A DNA stretch of 41,996 nt, taken from the NCBI GenBank assembly GCA_944358505.1, contig CALVRG010000024.1, positions 1 to 41,996 on the forward strand. The letters run 5' to 3'. Shown in pieces: positions 8,993-16,088 of this stretch. The stretch comes from an uncultured Bacilli bacterium. Its GTDB lineage: Bacteria; Bacillota_I; Bacilli_A; RF39; UBA660. Position 1 is the first letter of the stretch; the number at the start of each line of letters is the position of its first letter. The position numbers were made by a program, and so were the translations under genes. The notes beneath the pieces were generated by a model. That model was not told where the DNA came from, made no database searches, and saw only the letters and a list, made by a program, of their open reading frames with translations.

Positions 8993-9553
8993 TTATTTCC
9001 TTTCTTCAATAACTTTAATCATAGCATGGTAATGACTATTTTTATCAATTATAAAATTACTATTGATTGCCCATACTCTAATTGAATATTCTTCTTCACT
9101 ATTAGCCTTTAATGTTCCCTCATATAAAACATTATCTTGATATTCACTCAAAATTTTTGCAACCGGAGTTTGATGATCAATTCTTAAACTTAATTTTAAT
9201 AATTCACTAGGAATAATATTGTTGCTGCAATTGTCTTCATTTATCTTATTTGTATTTGATTCTAATATAATTTTATAATTAACACTACTTTCAGTACTAT
9301 TTTTTACTGTAAATTCATATGCTGTTGAACTTAATCCAACAGCATCTGTTACTGGATTAAATCTTGTTAAGTTAATTTTATTACCCTGTTTACTATGGAA
9401 AACTACTTCCATTTTACCTGTATCAACATCGTGTTCTCTAGCGTTAGAAAAATTATTATAAATTAAATATGTGGAAATTGTTGCTAATGCTATTAAAAAA
9501 ACTATTATTATTATACTTTTAAGCATATGTTTTTTATAATATTTGTGATACAT
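8993..9553 (-). CDS. Membrane-anchored extracytoplasmic protein, possibly SipW-dependent/CalY-like
   Basis: 186 aa. A basic N-terminus and one hydrophobic segment (SIIIIVFLIALATISTYLIY, residues ~12-31) form a signal anchor. The rest is predicted beta-rich, with the pattern YEFTVKNSTESSVNYKIIL, LKLSLRID and YSIRVWAIN. This resembles the TasA/camelysin-type beta-sandwich of SipW-dependent surface proteins, but I recognise it only by style. Start at 9553 with AGAGGTG upstream. It is co-transcribed with the 59-aa prepilin-like gene from the promoter at 9574-9603. A role in pilus-like or matrix structures is inference. Confidence 0.6.
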   Translation of the reverse strand: MYHKYYKKHMLKSIIIIVFLIALATISTYLIYNNFSNAREHDVDTGKMEVVFHSKQGNKINLTRFNPVTDAVGLSSTAYEFTVKNSTESSVNYKIILESNTNKINEDNCSNNIIPSELLKLSLRIDHQTPVAKILSEYQDNVLYEGTLKANSEEEYSIRVWAINSNFIIDKNSHYHAMIKVIEERK

Positions 9554-9573
9554 TTAAAACACCTCTTTTGTTT

Positions 9574-9603
9574 ATTGTAATTCTCTAAAGTTATTTTAGT
9601 CAA
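9574..9603 (-). promoter_or_regulatory. Promoter of the surface/prepilin-like gene pair
   Basis: -35 TTGACT (9603-9598), 18-nt spacer, -10 TACAAT (9579-9574), with the start codon about 20 nt downstream. Confidence 0.7.
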
Positions 9604-9754
9604 TAAAAATTAAAGCATTAGATTGTAAAAATGTACAATTATGAAAAATAAAATTAATTCTGATGTTTTAAGATATATATTTTATTTATAAATTAGTAGT
9701 ACTAAATAAAAAATGTAGCTTATATTTAATAATAAAAAATATTTTTAAAAATAC
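9604..9754. other. AT-rich intergenic stretch, no gene seen
   Basis: Between the minus-strand surface-gene promoter and the plus-strand tRNA promoter. I see no ORF or RNA gene; only a weak inverted repeat (ATTGTA/TACAAT, 9621-9638) stands out. Confidence 0.5.
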
Positions 9755-9783
9755 TTGAATTTTTTTTTAATATAGTATATATT
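9755..9783 (+). promoter_or_regulatory. Promoter of the tRNA-Arg gene
   Basis: -35 TTGAAT (9755-9760), 17-nt spacer containing a T-run, -10 TATATT (9778-9783), about 18 nt before the tRNA 5' end. Confidence 0.65.
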
Positions 9784-9800
9784 ATTATTGTTATTATTTT

Positions 9801-9877
9801 GTCCGCGTAGCTCAGCTGGATAGAGCAATCGCCGTCTAAGCGATCGGTCACGTGTTCGAATCACGTCGTGGACACCA
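9801..9877 (+). tRNA. tRNA-Arg (anticodon UCU) with G33, CCA encoded
   Basis: A complete cloverleaf can be drawn: acceptor GTCCGCG/CGTGGAC (one G-U pair), D arm GCTC/GAGC, anticodon stem ATCGC/GCGAT, 7-nt loop CGTCTAA, 5-nt variable loop, T arm ACGTG-TTCGAAT-CACGT, discriminator A and encoded CCA. The middle of the loop gives anticodon TCT, which reads AGA/AGG arginine codons; AGA is the main Arg codon in this AT-rich DNA. Position 33 is G, whereas U33 is almost universal. It stands alone with its own promoter and terminator. Confidence 0.9.
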
Positions 9878-9886
9878 GATGAAATT

Positions 9887-9917
9887 AACCCTTATTAAAT
9901 AAGGGTTTTATTTTTAT
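9887..9917 (+). terminator. Terminator after tRNA-Arg
   Basis: AACCCTTAT and ATAAGGGTT form a 9-bp stem with a 3-nt loop, followed by TTATTTTTATT. Confidence 0.85.
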
Positions 9918-9923
9918 TATTTT

Positions 9924-9953
9924 TTATAAAAAAATCTTCTTTTAAGAAGATTT
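9924..9953 (-). terminator. Terminator of the kinase-oxidoreductase operon
   Basis: On the minus strand AATCTTCTT and AAGAAGATT form a 9-bp stem (9952-9933) with a 2-nt loop, followed by a T-run. It lies directly after the stop codon of the oxidoreductase gene and back to back with the tRNA terminator. Confidence 0.8.
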
Positions 9954-11015
9954 TTATTTATTTATACATAATTTATAATTCAATTCTCCAAGTCTAGAGG
10001 TTGGAACAAATCCAGGCTCAGCTTTAATAACGTCAGGGATTCTATTTACAATGCTAGCACAAGTTAATTCTACTGTATTAGGACGTTCAACAGTAATAGT
10101 TGTATTAGGCTCACCAATAACACTCCAACAGTTTTTATCAAAGTCTTCTTGAGCATAAACTTTACCAATACATTCACTAATAATAGTAATACCTTCTTTA
10201 GTTTTTGTAGTGACAACAGCACTCATACCTGTGGCATCACCCTTTTTAATTGTCATATCAAGAGTTTGTGATTTAATATCATGTTCACATGTTGTTGGGA
10301 TACATTTTTGAGTTTGTGATATTATCGTCAATCCTAATTTATCTGCTAACCATCCATTAGTATTCCACATATAACTAGGTGTATATTCTCCGCTATTTAT
10401 TAATTTTTTTCTTTCTTCATCACTCATTCTATCTACACTCGCAATTTGTTTATCAAATTCTTCTAAATTTAATCCTGCTCCATGAGCCTTGGCAAGTGCA
10501 ATACCATAATCCTCCACATTATATGATGAACTACCTCTAATCTCTTTTATGGTTTGTGTTGATCCAGCAATTGAAGTAATTAATTGTCCCCAATAAATAT
10601 CTTGATATCCACTACCTGTGATTGTACAATTGTTTTCTTTTGCAAGACGATCTATTTCTTTTGATAAATTTGGATTAGAATTATAAGAATAAAAAGCTTC
10701 TTCACAAGTTGTAATTGCATTTAATCCAAGCTTTGCACAGCTTAATAAAACATCTTTTAAATCACTAAGTAAACTCATAGTTTCGATAATACAAATATCA
10801 GGTTTAATTTCTTTTACTTTAGATTCAAAATTACTAAAGTTATCTACTATTATACCTTTATCATCACATTCCATAATAGCTCCAATATCTTTTCCTATTA
10901 CGTTTTTATTAATATCAAAGGCTAAAACAATTTCTGCATTTTTCTCATATACATATCTCATAGTATATTTAGCCATTTTCCCAATACCTACTTGTACTAC
11001 TTTTATTTTTTCCAT
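9954..11015 (-). CDS. Dihydrodipicolinate-reductase-like NAD(P)-dependent oxidoreductase, possibly 2,4-diaminopentanoate dehydrogenase type
   Basis: 353 aa. An N-terminal Rossmann fold (IKVVQVGIGKMAKYTMRYV, with GxGxMA) is followed by strands ending in LAFDINKNVIGKDIGAI. This pattern and the length fit the COG3804 group, which includes 2,4-diaminopentanoate dehydrogenase of ornithine fermentation. True DapB is much shorter (~250-270 aa). The substrate cannot be read from sequence, and no other ornithine or lysine pathway gene is nearby. The start at 11015 has AGGAAAGG upstream and lies 15 nt after the Hpt-receiver gene, so it is probably the last gene of that operon and linked to the sensor's signal. 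Confidence 0.6.
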   Translation of the reverse strand: MEKIKVVQVGIGKMAKYTMRYVYEKNAEIVLAFDINKNVIGKDIGAIMECDDKGIIVDNFSNFESKVKEIKPDICIIETMSLLSDLKDVLLSCAKLGLNAITTCEEAFYSYNSNPNLSKEIDRLAKENNCTITGSGYQDIYWGQLITSIAGSTQTIKEIRGSSSYNVEDYGIALAKAHGAGLNLEEFDKQIASVDRMSDEERKKLINSGEYTPSYMWNTNGWLADKLGLTIISQTQKCIPTTCEHDIKSQTLDMTIKKGDATGMSAVVTTKTKEGITIISECIGKVYAQEDFDKNCWSVIGEPNTTITVERPNTVELTCASIVNRIPDVIKAEPGFVPTSRLGELNYKLCINK

Positions 11016-11030
11016 TTTATCATTCCTTTC

Positions 11031-11807
11031 CTAATGAGCATATTGAATAGTTTTTTCTACTACTTCTTTTATATCCCTTTCATTGAAAGGTTTCCTTAAA
11101 ACATCTACTATTGGATAGTTAAAAGCCTTAGCAACTAATTCATTATCACCAACTCCTGTAATAATTGAAACTGGTATCATATCAAATAAATTATTTTTAC
11201 TAAAGTATTCTAATACTTGAAAGCCATTAAAATTAGGCATATTAAGATCTAATAACATTCCCACTATTTTAGTACTATTGTTATTAGAAATCATTTGTAA
11301 GGCTTCGTTTCCATCATTTGCTAATAATACTTCAAATTGATTATTAAATATTTTACTAACAAAATTCTTAATAACTGCAGAATCATCAACTACAATAAGA
11401 GCTCGATCTTTTTTAGGGGTCACAAAAGACATAACGGTACCTACTTCTTCAAGTCCTAAGTACTGTTTGACTAAGTGAACTATTCGATCGAGCTCTTTTA
11501 TTAATTCGTCAAAATGTTCAGTTACATAATACATATTATTTTCTTTGCTAGCCATTTCATGATTATATGCATAAGTAGCTAGTGTATCAAACCCAAAATA
11601 TTTAGCATCACTTTTTAGGCCGTGAACCAAAATGGCGTAATTAGCCATATCTCCAGTTTCTTTCGTTTGTTTGATCTTTATTTCTTTCTCATTAATATCC
11701 TGTAGGAAGTCGCCCAAAGTATCATCATACGTTGCCATATCGCCAAACAATTCTAAGCTTTTCTTTACATTTACTCCATTATTAATAAGTAAATTAACAT
11801 CTCTCAT
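11031..11807 (-). CDS. Hpt phosphotransfer plus response-regulator receiver protein
   Basis: 258 aa, two phosphorelay domains and no output domain. Residues ~25-120 are helical with the Hpt motif HGLKSDAKYFG (phospho-accepting His62 in the usual HxxKxxA/S context). Residues ~135-258 are a receiver: the acidic pair in IVVDDSAV, the acceptor Asp in GMLLDLNMPN near 186, a conserved Thr (SIITG) and Lys (LRKPF). It can plausibly take a phosphoryl group from the upstream hybrid kinase. No DNA-binding domain is present, so the final target is a protein or a regulator elsewhere. Start at 11807 with AAGGAGGG upstream. Confidence 0.9.
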   Translation of the reverse strand: MRDVNLLINNGVNVKKSLELFGDMATYDDTLGDFLQDINEKEIKIKQTKETGDMANYAILVHGLKSDAKYFGFDTLATYAYNHEMASKENNMYYVTEHFDELIKELDRIVHLVKQYLGLEEVGTVMSFVTPKKDRALIVVDDSAVIKNFVSKIFNNQFEVLLANDGNEALQMISNNNSTKIVGMLLDLNMPNFNGFQVLEYFSKNNLFDMIPVSIITGVGDNELVAKAFNYPIVDVLRKPFNERDIKEVVEKTIQYAH

Positions 11808-11842
11808 AATAATACCCTCCTTATAATAGAGTATATCATAAT

Positions 11843-13684
11843 TTATTCATTATTCAAGTACTTATTTATAATAGAATCTAAGGCTTTGCGTTCAATTGGT
11901 TTAGGTAAATAGCTATTAAATCCTTCATTCAAATATTTTTCCTCCATACCTGCTATGGCATTGGCTGTTAAAGCAACTACAGGTGTAGTAAAATTAGGAT
12001 TTTCCTTCATTTTATGAAACGTTTCAGTACCACTCATCTTAGGCATCATATCATCCATAAATATTAGATCGTATTTTATTGTTTTTATTTTTTCAAGGCA
12101 TTCAAAACCACTTAAGCAACTATCAACTTCAATACCATAATCTTCTAGAAGTCTAGTTGCAACTTTAATATTAAGTTTATTATCATCTACTACAAGAACA
12201 CTTTTTCCTTTTACATCTTTATCTTTTTGTAAGTCTTCTTTTCTAACCTCTAAAGTATCTTCAAGTTTAACTGTGGATGGTGCAACTTTTTGATCAATTG
12301 AGACAGTAAATTTGCTACCTTTTCCATAAATACTTTGAACAACTAACTCACCATGCATTAATTGCACTAGTTTCTTAGTAATAGCAAGTCCTAGTCCTGT
12401 CCCCTCTATTGTTGTATTTCTATCTTCATCTAGTCGTTCAAATTTATTAAACAATTTGTCTATTTTATCTCGTTTAATACCAATACCAGTATCTTCTACC
12501 GATACAATAAGTCTACAAATATCTCCTTTAATTAGAGAACTAACTTTAAATTCAATGTGTCCTTCTTTAGTATATTTAGCTGCGTTAGTTAAAATGTTTA
12601 AAATAACTTGTTTTACTCTTGTGTGATCTCCATATAAAATTTTAGGTATAGTTTGATCTATGTTAACTATTAACTCTATTGGTTTTTCTACTATTCTTGA
12701 TTTTGTTAAAGTTACCAAGTCATTAAATATTTTATATGGGTTATAATTATTATTTATTATCTCTAATTTATTAGCTTCTATTTTAGAAATATCTAAAACG
12801 CCATTGACTATTTCAAGTAAACTCTCACTTGCCATTAAAATATCATTAACATCTTCCTTAACTCTATCTGGTAAATCCCTCTCATCTTTTAAGGCTTGCG
12901 CAAATCCTGTAACAGCATTAAGTGGTGTTCTGATTTCATGTGACATATTAGATAAAAAGTCTGTTTTGGCATTATTAGCACGTTCCGCTTGATTTTTGGC
13001 AATATTTAAAGCTTCTATCATTTTTAAATCTGGATTTTCAATTGTAAAATACAAGATAACTATAACAATTGATATACAAAAATTTATTAAAAACAAATCC
13101 GGAAATAAGCTTTGAACTAAAATCATGGCTATTACAGAAATTATCATTGCAAATAACGGAGAATACTTAGTTAATATAATATTTCTTCTGTTTTTTATAG
13201 CAAAACATATAGACATAATTATACAAATGAATGCAAATATATATGTTAAATTAACTGATAATCCTTGAGGAAATACAACATTATTTTTAGTTATAAAATC
13301 TAATGGTAGAGTAAAAATCAAAAAAAGTAAAATTATAAATACAAATTTTAATTTAGTAAATACTTTTTTAAAATGTTTTGTTTTGCTGTTTTCTTCTTTT
13401 TTGTGATAGGATATTACGTATATATAAAAAGTGAAAGCCAATATCCATGCAACAAAATAAGTTAATTCTATTTTGACTACAAAAAAGTAAAGAAACGAAT
13501 CTACTGGACATCCTAAAGAAAACAATGCATAAGCAAAAATATCAAAGAAAAGTCCAATTTCAGTAACAATAATTAAAAATTTATATATTTTTGTTTCTGT
13601 ATTAATTATACTTCCTTTTGAAAAGAAAAAGTATATAAATATCATTATAAAAATAAAACTACAAATTGTAAAATATGCTCCCAT
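11843..13684 (-). CDS. Membrane hybrid sensor histidine kinase with receiver domain
   Basis: 613 aa. The first ~220 residues hold about seven hydrophobic segments, like the 7TM sensor regions of Firmicute kinases. Then come a HisKA domain (FLSNMSHEIRTPLN, His near 248), a HATPase domain (NILTNAAKYT, VEDTGIGI, GTGLGLAI), and a C-terminal receiver (VLVVDDNK, acceptor Asp in LIFMDDMMP near 543, Lys in LPKPI). The missing phosphotransfer step is supplied by the Hpt protein encoded 35 nt downstream. The ATG at 13684 follows AGGAG at good spacing; an in-frame GTG three codons earlier is less likely. The ligand is unknown. Confidence 0.92.
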   Translation of the reverse strand: MGAYFTICSFIFIMIFIYFFFSKGSIINTETKIYKFLIIVTEIGLFFDIFAYALFSLGCPVDSFLYFFVVKIELTYFVAWILAFTFYIYVISYHKKEENSKTKHFKKVFTKLKFVFIILLFLIFTLPLDFITKNNVVFPQGLSVNLTYIFAFICIIMSICFAIKNRRNIILTKYSPLFAMIISVIAMILVQSLFPDLFLINFCISIVIVILYFTIENPDLKMIEALNIAKNQAERANNAKTDFLSNMSHEIRTPLNAVTGFAQALKDERDLPDRVKEDVNDILMASESLLEIVNGVLDISKIEANKLEIINNNYNPYKIFNDLVTLTKSRIVEKPIELIVNIDQTIPKILYGDHTRVKQVILNILTNAAKYTKEGHIEFKVSSLIKGDICRLIVSVEDTGIGIKRDKIDKLFNKFERLDEDRNTTIEGTGLGLAITKKLVQLMHGELVVQSIYGKGSKFTVSIDQKVAPSTVKLEDTLEVRKEDLQKDKDVKGKSVLVVDDNKLNIKVATRLLEDYGIEVDSCLSGFECLEKIKTIKYDLIFMDDMMPKMSGTETFHKMKENPNFTTPVVALTANAIAGMEEKYLNEGFNSYLPKPIERKALDSIINKYLNNE

Positions 13685-13710
13685 ATGATACACTCCTACT
13701 CTATAAAAAC

Positions 13711-13739
13711 ACTATATCATAGATTGAAAAAATAATCAA
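13711..13739 (-). promoter_or_regulatory. Promoter of the kinase-Hpt-oxidoreductase operon
   Basis: -35 TTGATT (13739-13734), 17-nt spacer, extended -10 TGATATAGT (TATAGT at 13716-13711). Confidence 0.7.
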
Positions 13740-13763
13740 AAAAACTCGAAAAAAATCGAGTTT
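13738..13763 (-). terminator. Terminator of the AMP-ligase gene
   Basis: On the minus strand AAACTCGA and TCGAGTTT form an 8-bp stem with a T6 loop, followed by a T-run. The first arm includes part of the ligase stop codon, and the T-run abuts the kinase -35. Confidence 0.8.
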
Positions 13764-15648
13764 ATTTTTTAATCATAACTAGTCTTTTTTCCAATGTGCC
13801 TTTTTTTAGTTTTTCGTCATCTTGTTTTTGTAGTAGATTCCATGCTACTTTACCATTAGAACTTTTTGGTAATTGTTCATAAGTAAATTCTATATAATGC
13901 GGTAAAAAAGGTTCTCCTAAAGTTCCATATATTAAAGTGTTTATCTTTTTTTCAAGTTTACTTATATCTGTATCTTGTGATATGCTAATATGATATTTAG
14001 AAACAAATTGTAAATCATCACTCGGTATCTTTGTAACAGCGCTTTCTAAAATTTCAGGTATTTCACTCAATTTATTTTCTATTCGTTGTGGGTAAATATT
14101 AGTAACCCCACAGACAAAACTTCTTTTTAAACGGTCTATAAATTTTTTTTCGTTAGTTTTAGGATCTATCACTGCAATATCACCAGTATTTAACCATATT
14201 TCTCCAGTTTTTTCTTTAATCATTACTTTATCTGTTTCTTTTTGATTATTATAATAACCTGTCATCATTCCGGGACCGTTAACTAATAAAAGACCTTCTT
14301 TCCCTTTTGGTAGTTCCTCTAAAGTTTGTGGATTAACAATTTTTGCTCCGACAAAAGGCAACATATATCCAATTGTTCCTTCATTATCTTTAATTCCTCT
14401 TTTGACACAGACTGGGGCCCACATTTCTGTCATTCCAAGACCATTATATATGCCACAATCTATTCCTAAAACTTTAAAAATTATTGTTAATAATCTCTCT
14501 GTTCTTGTTTTTAATTGTTCTCCGCCTGATACTGGAGCTTTTAAAAATTCTAATTTTAATTTTTTCTTTGTTGTGGAATCTAAATTTAATAAGCTTCTTT
14601 CTACATAATCATAAAATCTATCTTGTTCTTCTATGTTTAAATCTTCGAATTTTTTAAATGCATTTAACACATCACTACTACAAAAACTTAATACGTATAA
14701 AATGTATGCTTCCCATTGAATAGGGCCACCAAATACACCATTTGGTTTTGTTCTATATAGCTCATTCGCAAAATCTTTTGGCATTGCTTTTGAAGTTAAT
14801 TCTATTGATAAACTTCTATTTAAAGCATATTGCATAGAAAACGCCCCGAAAGCCATAAACTCTGGTAAATTTCCAAGAAATACATCTCCTTCTTTTAAAG
14901 GTAAAACATAGTTAACTCCTTTTGTGACAGCAGAAAGTCCTTTACCTGTTAGCATTACTCCTTTGTGTGTACCGCTAGAACCTCCCGTAAAAGTTATATC
15001 GCTTATATAAGGATTATTATCTTTAGAAAATTCAATGCCTGTATATTCTAATCCATCTTCTAATGATAACCAAGTACTAATTTTTTTATTTTTATTAAGT
15101 ACAATATTACCATTCATTAATTTAAAGACATTTAATAAAAGTTCTTCTTTTTTAGAAACGTTAATACTATCAAATGGTGAATAAAAAAGACAGTCAACTC
15201 CATATCGCTTAGCACATGTTGAAAATTTCCTTGAAAAAAGATTTACTCCTATAAACATTTTAGGTTTGACTATTTCAATATCTTTCATTGTATTATAATT
15301 ATTTTCGATTGGATTAATTGCACACACTGTTGCTCCGATTTTATATAATGCTCTTTTTAGGTATATACTAGCTGGTGTATTAGTAGGTGCCAAAGCAATT
15401 TTATCTCCTTGCCTAATACCTCTTAATTTTAGAGCATTAGCATATTCTTCTACTCTAGTATGGAATTCTTCATATGTTATTTTTTCTCCTTTATCAGTAA
15501 TAAGTGCCACTTTATCCATATGTTTTTTGTTTTCTTTTAGCTGATACTCATATGGATTGTCTTCTTCAGGAATTGTAGCTTCCTTAGCTTCTTTTGCATA
15601 ATATTCAATATCTGTATACTCTTTGTATGATAAGTCATTGTTTTTCAT
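13762..15648 (-). CDS. AMP-forming acyl-CoA synthetase/ligase (ANL superfamily)
   Basis: 628 aa adenylate-forming enzyme that activates a carboxylate, probably a fatty acid, to an acyl-AMP and then usually a thioester. Core motifs are visible: the P-loop-like A3 motif TFTGGSSGTHKGVML near residue 219, YNGLGMTE (A5), WLNTGDIAVIDP (A7, adenine/ribose Asp), DRLKRSFVCGVTNIYPQ (A8 hinge), and the C-terminal catalytic Lys in SSNGKVAWN (A10). No carrier-protein or reductase domain is attached. The start at 15648 has AAGGAGAG upstream. It lies 10 nt after a 62-aa gene and shares its promoter. The substrate is unknown. Confidence 0.85.
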   Translation of the reverse strand: MKNNDLSYKEYTDIEYYAKEAKEATIPEEDNPYEYQLKENKKHMDKVALITDKGEKITYEEFHTRVEEYANALKLRGIRQGDKIALAPTNTPASIYLKRALYKIGATVCAINPIENNYNTMKDIEIVKPKMFIGVNLFSRKFSTCAKRYGVDCLFYSPFDSINVSKKEELLLNVFKLMNGNIVLNKNKKISTWLSLEDGLEYTGIEFSKDNNPYISDITFTGGSSGTHKGVMLTGKGLSAVTKGVNYVLPLKEGDVFLGNLPEFMAFGAFSMQYALNRSLSIELTSKAMPKDFANELYRTKPNGVFGGPIQWEAYILYVLSFCSSDVLNAFKKFEDLNIEEQDRFYDYVERSLLNLDSTTKKKLKLEFLKAPVSGGEQLKTRTERLLTIIFKVLGIDCGIYNGLGMTEMWAPVCVKRGIKDNEGTIGYMLPFVGAKIVNPQTLEELPKGKEGLLLVNGPGMMTGYYNNQKETDKVMIKEKTGEIWLNTGDIAVIDPKTNEKKFIDRLKRSFVCGVTNIYPQRIENKLSEIPEILESAVTKIPSDDLQFVSKYHISISQDTDISKLEKKINTLIYGTLGEPFLPHYIEFTYEQLPKSSNGKVAWNLLQKQDDEKLKKGTLEKRLVMIKK

Positions 15649-15658
15649 ATTTCTCTCC

Positions 15659-15847
15659 TTATTTCTTCTCTATCTCATTATAAGCATAAGATTTGATTTC
15701 ATCTTTTACTTTTATTTGATAGAGGTTTCCTATTTTCATTACTACTAACCCTATTATTCCTTTGTCTTTTATTACTACTTCACTCCCTATTTCTATTTCA
15801 TCATTATCATTACTATCAAAAGTTGTATTTTTAACAAATAGCCCCAT
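15659..15847 (-). CDS. Small hypothetical protein (62 aa), possible SH3-like barrel
   Basis: Not recognised. The composition is alternating hydrophobic and charged (IEIGSEVVIKDKGIIGLVVM, NLYQIKVKDEI), suggesting a short all-beta barrel such as an SH3/KOW-like fold, without signal peptide or membrane segment. A GGTGAT element precedes the ATG. It is first in an operon with the AMP ligase, behind a strong promoter. Its real-gene status rests on the promoter, the ribosome binding site and the tight 10-nt spacing. Confidence 0.6.
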   Translation of the reverse strand: MGLFVKNTTFDSNDNDEIEIGSEVVIKDKGIIGLVVMKIGNLYQIKVKDEIKSYAYNEIEKK

Positions 15848-15874
15848 ATATCACCAATTTACCTTTCTAGACAT

Positions 15875-15904
15875 ATTATAATTGTCTATAGATAAATTTG
15901 TCAA
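15875..15904 (-). promoter_or_regulatory. Promoter of the 62-aa protein/AMP-ligase operon
   Basis: Consensus -35 TTGACA (15904-15899), 18-nt spacer, consensus -10 TATAAT (15880-15875). It is divergent from the proS promoter 16 nt away. Confidence 0.85.
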
Positions 15905-15919
15905 TTATTATCATATTTT

Positions 15920-15948
15920 TTGCATATTTTTCTTCTTTATGATAAAAT
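15920..15948 (+). promoter_or_regulatory. Promoter of proS
   Basis: -35 TTGCAT (15920-15925), 17-nt spacer, extended -10 TGATAAAAT (TAAAAT at 15943-15948). Confidence 0.7.
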
Positions 15949-15954
15949 TTAGTC

Positions 15955-16080
15955 AGCAGTGAGATGGTGCTTATGATTTTTTATAATAATTATAATTTTA
16001 TGGGAGCACTCCTTCCCTTTAGGGTATGCTTATTAATTTATGATAACTTTATTAGTTTAAAATATATATTTAAGGGAGAG
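15955..16080 (+). promoter_or_regulatory. Long structured 5' leader of proS, class unknown
   Basis: About 130 nt separate the promoter from the proS start. GTGCT (15967-15971) can pair with AGCAC (16005-16009). CCC/GGG (16015-16024) can form a small hairpin. AGCA (16005-16008) could alternatively pair with TGCT (16027-16030). The two pairings of AGCA are mutually exclusive. No T-box motifs (AGAGA, GGUGNAA, UGGN) are present and there is no U-tract terminator. I do not recognise a riboswitch class. Confidence 0.4.
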
Positions 16081-16088
16081 TTAATGAC

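Noticed and set aside
8870-9085. Plus-strand hydrophobic 71-codon frame
   Set aside because: It is antisense to the 59-aa prepilin-like gene and the end of the surface-protein gene, both of which have proper signals.
15955-16080. proS leader as a proline T-box
   Set aside because: No AGAGA, GGUGNAA or UGGN motifs and no terminator hairpin with U-tract.
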